32,858 bases of DNA from Candidatus Omnitrophota bacterium (GCA_018062515.1 JAGOSC010000032.1:1-32858); one strand, 5' to 3'. Positions 1 to 7,393 are shown, numbered from the stretch's first letter. Made by a program: numbers and translations. Notes: a model not told the origin generated them from the letters alone.

Positions 1-85
1 GTCAAAGGTAAACTATTCGTAAGAATAGGGCGCAAAGCCAAGGGCCCAAGTCATATTTGGGTAGCCAGCTGCCGGTAACACGAAC
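1..85 (+). promoter_or_regulatory. Cyclic di-GMP-I (GEMM-I) riboswitch aptamer, 5' end cut by the window
   Basis: This RNA element is expected to bind cyclic di-GMP and control the downstream pilin genes. The order of landmarks matches the GEMM-I consensus. A GGTAAAC strand lies at 7-13. A six-bp P2 hairpin (13-18 with 23-28) is closed by a GNRA-type GTAA tetraloop. The linker GGGCGCAAAGCC (28-39) is nearly the signature of the family. A P3 stem (about 43-66) carries the GGGTAGCC receptor-side strand, and a GCCGG 3' strand closes the aptamer. By alignment to the Vibrio Vc2 aptamer from memory, the base that selects the ligand (G20 in Vc2) is G here, which favours c-di-GMP over 3',3'-cGAMP. 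The far 5' strand of P1 and the promoter lie outside the window. Whether ligand switches expression on or off cannot be decided from sequence alone. Confidence 0.85.
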
Positions 86-121
86 AAGCCTGTTCTACGG
101 ATGTAGAATAGGCTTTTTTTT
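86..121 (+). terminator. Intrinsic terminator of the riboswitch expression platform
   Basis: A 13-bp stem (86-98 with 103-115, one G-T wobble) has a four-base loop GGAT and runs directly into eight T residues (114-121). It begins about ten bases after the aptamer's closing helix, so it is well placed to act as a ligand-controlled transcription attenuator for the pilin genes starting at 232. Confidence 0.85.
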
Positions 122-130
122 GGCATTAAC

Positions 131-146
131 GGATCAGAAATGATCC
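131..146 (+). other. Small GAAA-capped hairpin in the leader between terminator and first pilin gene
   Basis: GGATCA (131-136) and TGATCC (141-146) form a perfect six-bp stem around a GAAA tetraloop. It lies in the 110-base leader after the riboswitch terminator and before the first pilin ribosome-binding site. There is no T tract, so it is not a terminator. It may be an RNA stabiliser or part of a larger fold, but I recognise no known class. Confidence 0.3.
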
Positions 147-231
147 CGGCTCAATCTGGAATCAGCGATATATAGCGGATGCAGAGATAACCTAAGAAAC
201 AAACATTAGTATAAACTTTAAGGAGAAATGG

Positions 232-648
232 ATGAATATTAAAAACAAAAGTGGTTTTACATTACTGGAAATTATTATCGTTATCATCATTGTTGGGGTT
301 CTCGCGTCATTAGCTTTACCGCGATTTTTCTCAACCATTGAGTTTGCGCGTTCAACCGAGGCATCCAATGCTTTGGGCGTTATCCGTAATTCCGTTAAAC
401 GTTGCGGTATGATCGATAATGATGTATCTAATTGTGGGACATTTGATGACATCGACATTGATGATCCAGGTTCTGATGCCGCAGCGCATTTCACATATGA
501 AATTGTTATCACAGATGCTACTACTTTTTCAATCATAGCAGAACGAAACACCACGGATGGAGGAACTCAGGGTGATACTGTTGTCCTCTCCGATAGTCCT
601 AGTGGTGCAGTACGAAGCGGAACAGGAGCTTTTTCATCGATCAAATAA
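232..648 (+). CDS. Type IV pilin-like prepilin (PilA/PulG type), first gene of the cluster
   Basis: This is a short secreted prepilin of 138 aa, expected to be cut and N-methylated by a prepilin peptidase and assembled into a type IV pilus or type II secretion pseudopilus. A seven-residue basic leader ends in SG, followed by FTLLE, giving cleavage after Gly8 and the conserved Glu at mature position 5. A hydrophobic helix follows to about residue 30. Two cysteines (in RCGM and SNCGT) are nine residues apart and may form a disulfide in the globular part. The start is supported by AAGGAG at 220-225, six bases before the ATG. It is the gene nearest the riboswitch and is separated from the next pilin by a strong hairpin, so it may be the most highly expressed (major) subunit. 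Whether it is a pilin or a pseudopilin cannot be settled here. Confidence 0.85.
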   Translation: MNIKNKSGFTLLEIIIVIIIVGVLASLALPRFFSTIEFARSTEASNALGVIRNSVKRCGMIDNDVSNCGTFDDIDIDDPGSDAAAHFTYEIVITDATTFSIIAERNTTDGGTQGDTVVLSDSPSGAVRSGTGAFSSIK

Positions 649-672
649 AAGTTCTTGATTATATCAAGCAAT

Positions 673-717
673 ACAACAACACCGAAGCTTTGTTAATCAA
701 GTCTTCGGTGTTGTTGT
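673..717 (+). terminator. Strong 15-bp hairpin between pilin genes 1 and 2
   Basis: A perfect 15-bp inverted repeat (673-687 with 703-717, 15-base loop) fills most of the 87-base gap after the first pilin gene. It is followed only by TTA and not by a clean T run, so it may be a leaky terminator or a 3' stabiliser of the first pilin message. A smaller hairpin (CTTGAT/ATCAAG, 654-668) precedes it. Confidence 0.6.
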
Positions 718-735
718 TTATACGGAAAAATATAC

Positions 736-1161
736 ATGAAAAACACAGTTTATAACAACGGGTTTTCAATGATTGAATTGGTCGTTGTTGTCGCATTAAT
801 CGGAATACTCACCGCATTTGGATTACCCAGTTATCTTAAATCGATTCGCAAAGCGCATGAAAAAGACATTATTCTTCAGTTGACAACTTTATACGCAGCT
901 GATTATCTGTACAAGGGCCAAAGTGGATCTTTCTTGAAAGCCAACATCACGAACATAAATACATTAAATTCGCTTCTTAATATTAGTTTAATAACTGTGG
1001 ATGGAACTACTTTTGATTACGCAAGTTTTGGAAGCTGGTTTAATTTTGAAGGTCAATGGGGCGGAGATGATGGGTTTACCGTTAGAATTACCGATGCGCC
1101 TATGTCCGATACAAATCCGTGTTGTGTAGACGGAGAATGCCCTACTTTGGCGTCTTGTTAA
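736..1161 (+). CDS. Type IV prepilin-like protein (minor pilin or pseudopilin)
   Basis: A 141-aa prepilin with an NG/FSMIE cleavage motif (cut after Gly9, Glu at mature position 5) and a hydrophobic helix to about residue 30. After the helix it reads KSIRKAHEKD and then a QLTT segment, nearly the same as the next gene, so the two are tandem paralogues. The globular part is rich in Asn, Gly and aromatic residues. It ends in a cysteine-rich tail (NPCC, then ECPTL) shared with two other pilins here. The ribosome-binding site is weak (CGGAAAA before the ATG), which would fit lower output than the first pilin. Role in the pilus is inferred only. Confidence 0.8.
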   Translation: MKNTVYNNGFSMIELVVVVALIGILTAFGLPSYLKSIRKAHEKDIILQLTTLYAADYLYKGQSGSFLKANITNINTLNSLLNISLITVDGTTFDYASFGSWFNFEGQWGGDDGFTVRITDAPMSDTNPCCVDGECPTLASC

Positions 1162-1179
1162 TTTTAAGGAACAGAATAG

Positions 1180-1698
1180 ATGAACAATTTAATAACTATA
1201 CCGCAAAATGAACTTACGACAAGAAGCCCGAACGGTCGAGGCTTTACGATTATGGAATTATTAATCGTAGTCGCTTTAATTGGGCTTATTGCCGCATTTA
1301 CACTCCCGGATTATACCAAATCAATCCGTAAGGCCCATGAACGCGACATGCTTATGCAGCTGACAACCATTCACGACGCAAATATAATTTATAAGGCCCA
1401 ACATGGAAAATATTGGCCGGCTGTAACGACTGATATTGAAGAAATCAATTCGAATCTAGGAATCAATTTACGCCCCATTGAGGACACGTGGTTTTATTAT
1501 TCAAGTCCGAGTGATGGGGCATTTTTTCAAGTAGGATGTACTTGGGGAGGCCATGATGGATTTCAAATTTACATTGACGAACTGCCTATCTCAGCAAGCC
1601 CGCCTGAAAATCCATATTGTGAGTGGTCGGTGGGCGTGAGTGATACATGTCCGTCACTTCCCATAATTATACCAAGATGGAGAGATCCTTTGTATTAA
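1180..1698 (+). CDS. Type IV prepilin-like protein with a long leader
   Basis: A 172-aa prepilin with an unusually long 21-residue leader before the GRG/FTIMELL cleavage motif. Typical leaders in this family are about 6-10 residues. AAGGAA lies 8-13 bases before the ATG and no shorter start is available, so the long leader seems genuine. The stretch KSIRKAHERD followed by QLTTIHDAN is a clear paralogue of the preceding gene and of the gene at 2163. The C-terminal region has the shared NPYC plus DTCPSLP cysteine motif, then about ten further residues. It is probably a minor pilin or pseudopilin. A 46-base AT-rich gap follows. Confidence 0.8.
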   Translation: MNNLITIPQNELTTRSPNGRGFTIMELLIVVALIGLIAAFTLPDYTKSIRKAHERDMLMQLTTIHDANIIYKAQHGKYWPAVTTDIEEINSNLGINLRPIEDTWFYYSSPSDGAFFQVGCTWGGHDGFQIYIDELPISASPPENPYCEWSVGVSDTCPSLPIIIPRWRDPLY

Positions 1699-1744
1699 GC
1701 TAAGTATAAAGTTTTATTACTTTAATTTTTGAAATTGAAAAAAC

Positions 1745-2161
1745 ATGAAAAACACATTCAATAATAATGGATTTACGCTTATGGAGCTGGTGGTTGTCGT
1801 GATCATTGTCGGGGTATTGGCGAGTCTAGTTATTCCCAAATTTACGTTTGTATTTGAAAAAATTAAATCAGCGGAAGGCCTGCAAATTTTAGAATCCCTT
1901 CGTAAAGCGCAATGGGTTTATTATTACGAACACGGAAATGAGTTCACCAGCGTTTATGATGATTTAGATGTCACTTTATCACCTTTAAAATATTTTCAGT
2001 ACGATGAAAATACGATGTTCAATTTGTGGGGATTGGAATGGGAACCTCATTTTTCCATAACAATTACTCGGACGAATAATTTATACTCCCTTATCATAAA
2101 CGATACGGGTGATATCAGTTGTACCGCAATCGATAATTCTTGTTCTAAACTAGGATACTAA
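1745..2161 (+). CDS. Type IV prepilin-like protein
   Basis: A 138-aa prepilin with an NNG/FTLMEL motif (cut after Gly9, Glu at mature position 5) and a hydrophobic helix ending in LVIPKF. The body is rich in Tyr, Phe and Asp. Two cysteines near the C-terminus, in ISCTA and NSCSK, are seven residues apart. It lacks the KSIRKAHE segment of genes 736, 1180 and 2163, so it belongs to a different subgroup. The next pilin starts one base after its stop codon, indicating co-translation. Minor pilin or pseudopilin is the likely role. Confidence 0.8.
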   Translation: MKNTFNNNGFTLMELVVVVIIVGVLASLVIPKFTFVFEKIKSAEGLQILESLRKAQWVYYYEHGNEFTSVYDDLDVTLSPLKYFQYDENTMFNLWGLEWEPHFSITITRTNNLYSLIINDTGDISCTAIDNSCSKLGY

Positions 2162-2162
2162 A

Positions 2163-2594
2163 ATGACTTCTCCGACAGTTAAAGGCTTTACCATTATGGA
2201 ATTACTCGTCGTCGTCACTATAGTCGGGATTATTGCCGCCTTTGCCATCCCCGACTATTTGCAATCCGTACAAAAAACGCGGGAAAAAGAAATGATTATG
2301 CAGGCGAAAACTGTGCACGGGGCGAATCTTGTGTATAAGGCGCAAAATGGAACTTTTTTCGAAACTCACGGAGCCATCACTGATCTCGCCACGCTCAATT
2401 CAGCCTTAAATATTAACCTCGCATTTATCGATAGCAAACAAGAGTGGGAATATGAAAGCGACGGATCAACATATACATTTACTGTTCGGTACAATGACAA
2501 TGTCAATGGCTTTACAATAAAAATCATTGACGACCCAGTATCCGTCGCAAACCCTTTTTGTCAAAACGGAGAGGGAACTTGTCCAACCTTATGA
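2163..2594 (+). CDS. Type IV prepilin-like protein, paralogue of the genes at 736 and 1180
   Basis: A 143-aa prepilin with a short leader and a VKG/FTIMELL cleavage motif. The hydrophobic helix ends in AFAIPDY. The segment QSVQKTREKE followed by MQAKT aligns with KSIRKAHE..QLTT of the two earlier paralogues. The tail carries the shared pattern: D-x-P-V-S, then NPFC, then TCPTL at the very end. AGGA at 2152-2155, inside the end of the preceding gene, lies seven bases before the ATG, a clear translational coupling. Role: minor pilin or pseudopilin. Confidence 0.8.
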   Translation: MTSPTVKGFTIMELLVVVTIVGIIAAFAIPDYLQSVQKTREKEMIMQAKTVHGANLVYKAQNGTFFETHGAITDLATLNSALNINLAFIDSKQEWEYESDGSTYTFTVRYNDNVNGFTIKIIDDPVSVANPFCQNGEGTCPTL

Positions 2595-2668
2595 TGCGGA
2601 AGACTCTCTTGTGTAGTTTCAGAAGAGTAGGGCCGATTTTAACTGCGTTAAATATGCGGGAAAATTTT

Positions 2669-3013
2669 ATGCAAAAGTTAAAAAATAATGGTGGTATGGT
2701 CTCCATGATTGAAGTAATTGTCACCGCTATGATATTTTCTACGGCATTTTTAGGCATTTATGCTTCCATGTCAACAATGCATACAAAAGCGACCACTTCT
2801 ATGACAAAACTAAAAGCAGCTTACGCGGCCAAAGGATTTTTGGATGATCTTCGCCAGCAAGTGAGAGCTGATACTTGGGACAGCGGTAACTTTGTACCTG
2901 GTAACTATTATTTGTCAGTGGATAACTTTGAAGGCAACTATACGGTTTCCGATGTACCCGGATTAAATTTACGTCAAGTAACGGTATCATTAACATATGG
3001 TGATGAAGATTAA
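2669..3013 (+). CDS. PilV-like prepilin with a non-standard cleavage site
   Basis: A protein of about 114 aa with a basic leader, a VSMIEVIVTA hydrophobic start and a single N-terminal helix, resembling minor prepilins of the PilV/GspI kind. The residue before the expected cleavage point is Met (GG-M-VSMIE) when the Glu is placed at mature position 5, instead of the near-invariant Gly. If cleavage is after Gly, the Glu falls at position 6. ATG codons at 2654 and 2669 are both possible, and an open frame extends to 2558 inside the previous gene. I prefer 2669 because it gives a normal leader length. Its end overlaps the start of the next gene. Confidence 0.7.
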   Translation: MQKLKNNGGMVSMIEVIVTAMIFSTAFLGIYASMSTMHTKATTSMTKLKAAYAAKGFLDDLRQQVRADTWDSGNFVPGNYYLSVDNFEGNYTVSDVPGLNLRQVTVSLTYGDED

Positions 3014-3614
3014 CAACTCAGACGGTTTATCGCTCACAGAACTATTAATTGCTTCCGTTATTATCGGAATTATGATGACGGGAATCGGTGTTTTTTCAGT
3101 TTCTGTCAAGCAATTACAAGGTGCTAGCGAAACAACTATGTACACGAATATGAAATTAACGGCTTTGATAAAAACCTTACGAATGGATGCCGAACGTGCC
3201 ATTGGGGATCCGCTCGACCCAGGTATACTGTCCTATACCGCGGCAGACACATCTTTTGATAGTATTTGTTTCCGTCAAGACACAGCCAATACTCCAGACA
3301 TTTACACCGATGATATTTGGGTTTGTTGGTACATCCCATTAACTCCACCCGGAAACATCCTCAGATGTTTTGAGGTTGATCCGAGTAATGTTCCCGTGGA
3401 CTCATTGGCCGATTGTAACTCTGCTGTCGAAACCCGAGAATATTTTGAATTAGACAATCCTACTTTCTATTCATTGGTACGCGATGCAGATAATCGCATA
3501 GAGTATATCACCATCACATTGACTGCGCATAATACCGATCACCCATTGCATGTGGTAAAAAACCCAAGTGTTACAATGACAACCAAAATAAGTCCTGCTC
3601 AAATGAGCCGCTAA
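2997..3614 (+). CDS. PilW-like prepilin
   Basis: A 205-aa prepilin, longer than the others, as is usual for PilW/GspJ-like subunits. The leader ends in DG, followed by LSLTELLIAS, giving cleavage after Gly with Glu at mature position 5, then a hydrophobic segment rich in Ile, Met and Gly. The body has several acidic stretches and four cysteines. The gene overlaps the end of the PilV-like gene; the start may be the ATG at 2997 or the in-frame ATG at 3003. It closes the pilin run, and rsmE starts five bases after it, so rsmE may share the transcript. Confidence 0.75.
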   Translation: MVMKINNSDGLSLTELLIASVIIGIMMTGIGVFSVSVKQLQGASETTMYTNMKLTALIKTLRMDAERAIGDPLDPGILSYTAADTSFDSICFRQDTANTPDIYTDDIWVCWYIPLTPPGNILRCFEVDPSNVPVDSLADCNSAVETREYFELDNPTFYSLVRDADNRIEYITITLTAHNTDHPLHVVKNPSVTMTTKISPAQMSR

Positions 3615-3619
3615 GAACT

Positions 3620-4354
3620 ATGCATCGTTTTTTTACCCCTTCATTAACTAAAAATTCTAAGAACATTGTCATGGAAGACCTCCGCGAAATACATCATCTT
3701 AAAGATGTTCTGCGATTAAAAAGTGGACAAACTATTCAGTTATTTAATGGAGCGGGATGCAAAGCCGAAGGTAGAATTATAGAGATATCATCAAATAAAA
3801 TATCCATACAATTAGAAAAAACGACGGAAGAAAGTGCGGAGTTGCCCATCTTGATTTTGGCTTGCGCTGTTCCCAAAAAAGGGAAATTTGAAACAATTAT
3901 TGAAAAAACAACGGAATTGGGAATTGATGAGATCATTCCATTGAAGACGAAGAACTCTGATGTGACATTTAAATTGGAAAAAATGAATTCTAAATTAGAA
4001 CGTTTTCAAAAAGTAGCCTTAAACGCGGCCAAACAATCTAATCGATCGACTATTCCGGTCATTCACCCTATGACGGAATTTTCATCCGTCGTCGAGAATT
4101 TATTAACACGCTCGACCGTTATAATTCCCAGCTTAACAAAGAACAGCAAAAAATTCATTCCTGTGCTAGAAAAACTTTCTTCACCGACGGTGATATCATT
4201 TTTAATCGGACCGGAGGGAGATTTTTCTGAGCAAGAGTATAAGCTTGCCCATGATTCCGGATGTCTTCCGGTCAGTTTAGGTAAAACAATCCTTAAAGTA
4301 GAAACAGCCGCGATTGCCTCTATCGCCACCACCCGCTTATTCTTTAACAAATAA
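3620..4354 (+). CDS. rsmE: RsmE, 16S rRNA m3U1498 methyltransferase
   Basis: This SAM-dependent methyltransferase modifies uridine 1498 of 16S rRNA in the assembled 30S subunit. The 244-aa length is normal. An N-terminal PUA-like part (HHLKDVLRLKSG) is followed by the SPOUT catalytic domain with EKTTELGIDEI (about 95-105), QSNRSTIP (139-146), LIGPEGDFSEQE (195-206) and the knot-forming SLGKTILKVETA (219-230). In the last motif the usual Arg of ILRxETA is Lys. It lies five bases downstream of the pilin run and its end overlaps the convergent membrane-protein gene by 18 bases. The ribosome-binding site is weak. Confidence 0.93.
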   Translation: MHRFFTPSLTKNSKNIVMEDLREIHHLKDVLRLKSGQTIQLFNGAGCKAEGRIIEISSNKISIQLEKTTEESAELPILILACAVPKKGKFETIIEKTTELGIDEIIPLKTKNSDVTFKLEKMNSKLERFQKVALNAAKQSNRSTIPVIHPMTEFSSVVENLLTRSTVIIPSLTKNSKKFIPVLEKLSSPTVISFLIGPEGDFSEQEYKLAHDSGCLPVSLGKTILKVETAAIASIATTRLFFNK

Positions 4355-6124
4355 TAGATTATTAAGAACCAACCGTGCCATTTCATGCTGGTAAGGGCTG
4401 TTTGAAATCTCAAAAGAATCAACCAAGTGTTTCAACGCTGCCCCTTTAAATCCTAATTCATATAAGGTAACGGCCGTAGCGACGGGTTCCATATAAACAT
4501 ATTTAATGTAATCCGTCGGGGGAGAGGAAAGTGTTTTATTAAGTATGGATATATATTTTTGAATATTTATATTTTCAGATAAAAGTTTCTGCTGATAATC
4601 CTCAGAACTGACAGATTTCTTTATAAAGAGTATTTGATCGCCTTTCACCAATACTAAACTCCAATCCGGGTGCATCAAGAGAAACAAAATGACTTTACGA
4701 TTAATGAATTGATCTGCATCCATCATAACCGCGGTAAAGTTATTAACTGAATCGATCTGTGGCCAATATTTTGCTGGATTGCGTAAAATAAGATTATAAA
4801 ACTTAAAATTGTTTAAGCTGATTTGTCGTGTATCACTGTATGGAGGCAACTTCGGGTAATTATCCCATAAAAGGTAACCGCCATACGTGTCCTCGTTAAA
4901 AACGGCGCCTTGTATATTTTGTGATTGGAGTTTGTCGATGAGCGCCCTCGGGGCCGTATAGTCTTCGCTCAAAGTCCATGGAGAATAAATCTTGTTATTT
5001 ACAAAAACTTTTTTTTGAGATTCAGCTTGAATTCGTATCGCTAAATATCCGCACAACCCAATAAGGAATATATTCTTCCCAGTCCGGACGAGTTTAAATT
5101 GCTTTGTTCCGGAATTTTTCAGACTATCCATAAATGTATACAAAACGACAAAAACAAAAAATAACCCAGCCCGTTGCCCGTATAAAAAAATGAAAAAACT
5201 ACAAAGGATAAGGACCAAATTTCGAAAACGCTGAACAGAATCAAAGTAAATGGTGATAATACTTAAAATTAAAATGGGCCAAAACCAGATATAATCCAAT
5301 GTGAATAATTGTGGGGGTTGTAATTCAGAAATTGTATTTTTCAAAAGATTAAAATTTAAGTAATCCGGGAAGAATAATGTTTTGAAGGGATGGAAGGCAC
5401 CACTTAAACCATACGGATTCATTAAAAACATAAAAAGAAAAATGATAAAAATTGTCCCAAAACCAGCCATTAACCGCTTTGTTTCCCGATTAGGTTCAGA
5501 GTCGGTCGGCTTTGCTTTTAAATATTTAACAGCCGCGGAGAATAAAAATATGCCGATTAAACTCAATCCATACATGAAGCTTCCTAAATGTATATTTACC
5601 CAAAAAGGTCCCGCGATGAGGATAGGAATGAATGATTTAAACTGTTTGTTGGCTGAAAAAGCGAAAAGCGCTGAGAGGAAAATTTGAATAAATATGAAAT
5701 TAAAAACAAAAGGCCTTAAATGAGGACGATTATATAAGGCCATGATTAGAATAAAAACCAGAAAAAGCACTCCTGCGCGAGGTAACTGCCTTCTGGCGTA
5801 TTGAATAAACATGCCAATCACGGTACCAAATAATAATAAACGAAAAAGCTTTAACCCAAGCAGGCCAAATCCATGATAAACAAGATAATAGATCAAACTG
5901 CCCAGCCACTGCGTCAAAATCCAAACGGATTGTTCTTGAGCAAACGGAAAGGGATCTATAGACGGAACCGTTTTGTGTTGAAAGATATATTCGCCAGCTT
6001 TCAAGTGCCACCAAATGTCCCCGGTTTCAACCGGTCGGAAAAATAAGATGACAAAAAAAATGCTTAATAAAAACCAGCTAATCCTTTCAATACTTAATGT
6101 GATCGTGGCCGACTTATTTTTCAT
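4337..6124 (-). CDS. Polytopic membrane protein, GT-C glycosyltransferase-like, function unknown
   Basis: An integral membrane protein of about 595 aa with roughly ten hydrophobic segments in its first two thirds and a soluble C-terminal part. Near the N-terminus it has DIWWHLKAGEYI followed by DPFPF and a W-x-x-TQWL motif. This D-x-WWH pattern is found in a widespread, uncharacterised bacterial family resembling GT-C glycosyltransferases that use lipid-linked sugars. The soluble part contains GGYLLWDNYP and a P-Y-S-D-T-R motif, also typical of that family. I chose the ATG at 6124 because the frame upstream opens only with TTG at 6166. No ribosome-binding site is obvious for either. It is alone on the minus strand, convergent with rsmE and divergent from recA. 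Glycosyl transfer is inferred from family resemblance only. Confidence 0.6.
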   Translation of the reverse strand: MKNKSATITLSIERISWFLLSIFFVILFFRPVETGDIWWHLKAGEYIFQHKTVPSIDPFPFAQEQSVWILTQWLGSLIYYLVYHGFGLLGLKLFRLLLFGTVIGMFIQYARRQLPRAGVLFLVFILIMALYNRPHLRPFVFNFIFIQIFLSALFAFSANKQFKSFIPILIAGPFWVNIHLGSFMYGLSLIGIFLFSAAVKYLKAKPTDSEPNRETKRLMAGFGTIFIIFLFMFLMNPYGLSGAFHPFKTLFFPDYLNFNLLKNTISELQPPQLFTLDYIWFWPILILSIITIYFDSVQRFRNLVLILCSFFIFLYGQRAGLFFVFVVLYTFMDSLKNSGTKQFKLVRTGKNIFLIGLCGYLAIRIQAESQKKVFVNNKIYSPWTLSEDYTAPRALIDKLQSQNIQGAVFNEDTYGGYLLWDNYPKLPPYSDTRQISLNNFKFYNLILRNPAKYWPQIDSVNNFTAVMMDADQFINRKVILFLLMHPDWSLVLVKGDQILFIKKSVSSEDYQQKLLSENINIQKYISILNKTLSSPPTDYIKYVYMEPVATAVTLYELGFKGAALKHLVDSFEISNSPYQHEMARLVLNNLLFVKE

Positions 6125-6278
6125 ATCTTGATAAGCAAAGTATATCAGTATAATTTTTCGGAGCAAATACTAAAACTATTATTTATATTATAGGCTGTTA
6201 TATTGACATCTTTTTTACTAGAGATTTGTAAATATATATAAAACAATATGTTACGATTCTTCCAACCAGCCAAATAAA

Positions 6279-6307
6279 TTGACAATAAAGATACTCTCAT
6301 GTATAAT
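6279..6307 (+). promoter_or_regulatory. Consensus sigma-70 promoter of recA
   Basis: TTGACA (6279-6284) and TATAAT (6302-6307) are both perfect consensus hexamers with the ideal 17-base spacer. Transcription would start near 6314, leaving a leader of about 48 bases before the recA ATG. I see no LexA/SOS-type palindrome overlapping it. It is the only strong promoter I find for the 17-kb run of genes that follows. Confidence 0.88.
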
Positions 6308-6361
6308 TTTTTTCTCGAAACCCCTTGTCCAATAAAAAAAATAGTAGTAGGGAGGAACACC

Positions 6362-7384
6362 ATGGCTGAACAAAAAAAGACAGCTGCTGAAACTGAAAAC
6401 AGGAAAAAAGCCCTCGATTTAGCCCTTTCACAAATCGAGAAACAATTTGGTCAAGGATCGATCATGAAGTTAGATGAAAAAACGGTCAAGAACATTGATG
6501 TTATCCCGACCGGTTCCCCACGACTTGATATTGCTTTAGGAGTTGGCGGTGTACCCCGCGGCAGAGTCGTTGAGATCTATGGTCCAGAATCTTCAGGAAA
6601 AACAACATTAACTTTGAGCATCATTAAACAAGTCCAGATATTAGGCGGTGTTGCGGCTTTTATCGACGCTGAACATGCCTTTGACGCTGGTTACGCTAAA
6701 AAAATCGGTGTTAAACTGGATGATTTACTTATTTCTCAGCCTGATACCGGCGAACAAGCCCTTGAAATCGCTGAAACATTGACCCGTTCGAATGCCGTTG
6801 ACTTAATCGTTATCGATTCCGTCGCTGCTTTAACTCCACGGGCGGAAATTGAAGGCGAGATGGGAGATTCCCACATGGGACTTCAAGCCCGCTTGATGTC
6901 ACAGGCATTGCGAAAACTTACCGCCATCATTAACAAATCAAATACATGTATCATTTTTATTAATCAAATCCGTATGAAAATCGGAGTCATGTTTGGATCA
7001 CCAGAAACCACGACGGGCGGAAAAGCCTTAAAATTTTATGCTTCGGTCCGTATTGATTTAAGAAGAATTGAATCTTTGAAACAGGGTGAAGAGATTATCG
7101 GTAACCGTGTTAAAGCTAAAGTAGTCAAAAACAAGGTTGCGCCGCCATTTAAAGAAGCTGAATTTGAGATTCATTTTAACCACGGCATTTCCAAAACCGC
7201 TGATCTTTTAGATTTGGCTGTTGACCGTGAAATCATTCAAAAGTCAGGCGCTTGGTTCTCATATGCAAATGAAAAAATCGGGCAAGGAAAAGAGAATACA
7301 CGAAAATACCTCGACGATAATATAAAAATTCTTGATAAAATTGAAAAAGAAATTTTGGCAAAAGTAAAACAAAAAGAAGAGTAG
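6362..7384 (+). CDS. recA: RecA recombinase
   Basis: RecA polymerises on single-stranded DNA, drives homologous pairing and strand exchange, and activates LexA-type self-cleavage where present. The 340-aa length is normal and there is no intein. Walker A GPESSGKTT is at 74-82, the catalytic Glu is in IDAEHAF (Glu104), Walker B LIVID is at 148-152, and the DNA-binding loop 2 (about 203-220) has NQIR and GSPETTTGG. The start at 6362 is fixed by GGGAGGA at 6350-6356. A longer open frame back to 6299 overlaps the promoter itself and is rejected. recX follows after nine bases, the usual partner arrangement. Confidence 0.97.
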   Translation: MAEQKKTAAETENRKKALDLALSQIEKQFGQGSIMKLDEKTVKNIDVIPTGSPRLDIALGVGGVPRGRVVEIYGPESSGKTTLTLSIIKQVQILGGVAAFIDAEHAFDAGYAKKIGVKLDDLLISQPDTGEQALEIAETLTRSNAVDLIVIDSVAALTPRAEIEGEMGDSHMGLQARLMSQALRKLTAIINKSNTCIIFINQIRMKIGVMFGSPETTTGGKALKFYASVRIDLRRIESLKQGEEIIGNRVKAKVVKNKVAPPFKEAEFEIHFNHGISKTADLLDLAVDREIIQKSGAWFSYANEKIGQGKENTRKYLDDNIKILDKIEKEILAKVKQKEE

Positions 7385-7393
7385 TCCGCCTGT

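Noticed and set aside
122..231. Second tandem c-di-GMP aptamer after the terminator
   Set aside because: The GAAA hairpin recalls P2, but the conserved GCAAAGCC linker and P3 receptor strand are missing.
6299..6361. Longer recA start at 6299
   Set aside because: It would begin inside the -10 region of the perfect promoter; the ATG at 6362 has an excellent ribosome-binding site and gives the normal RecA N-terminus.
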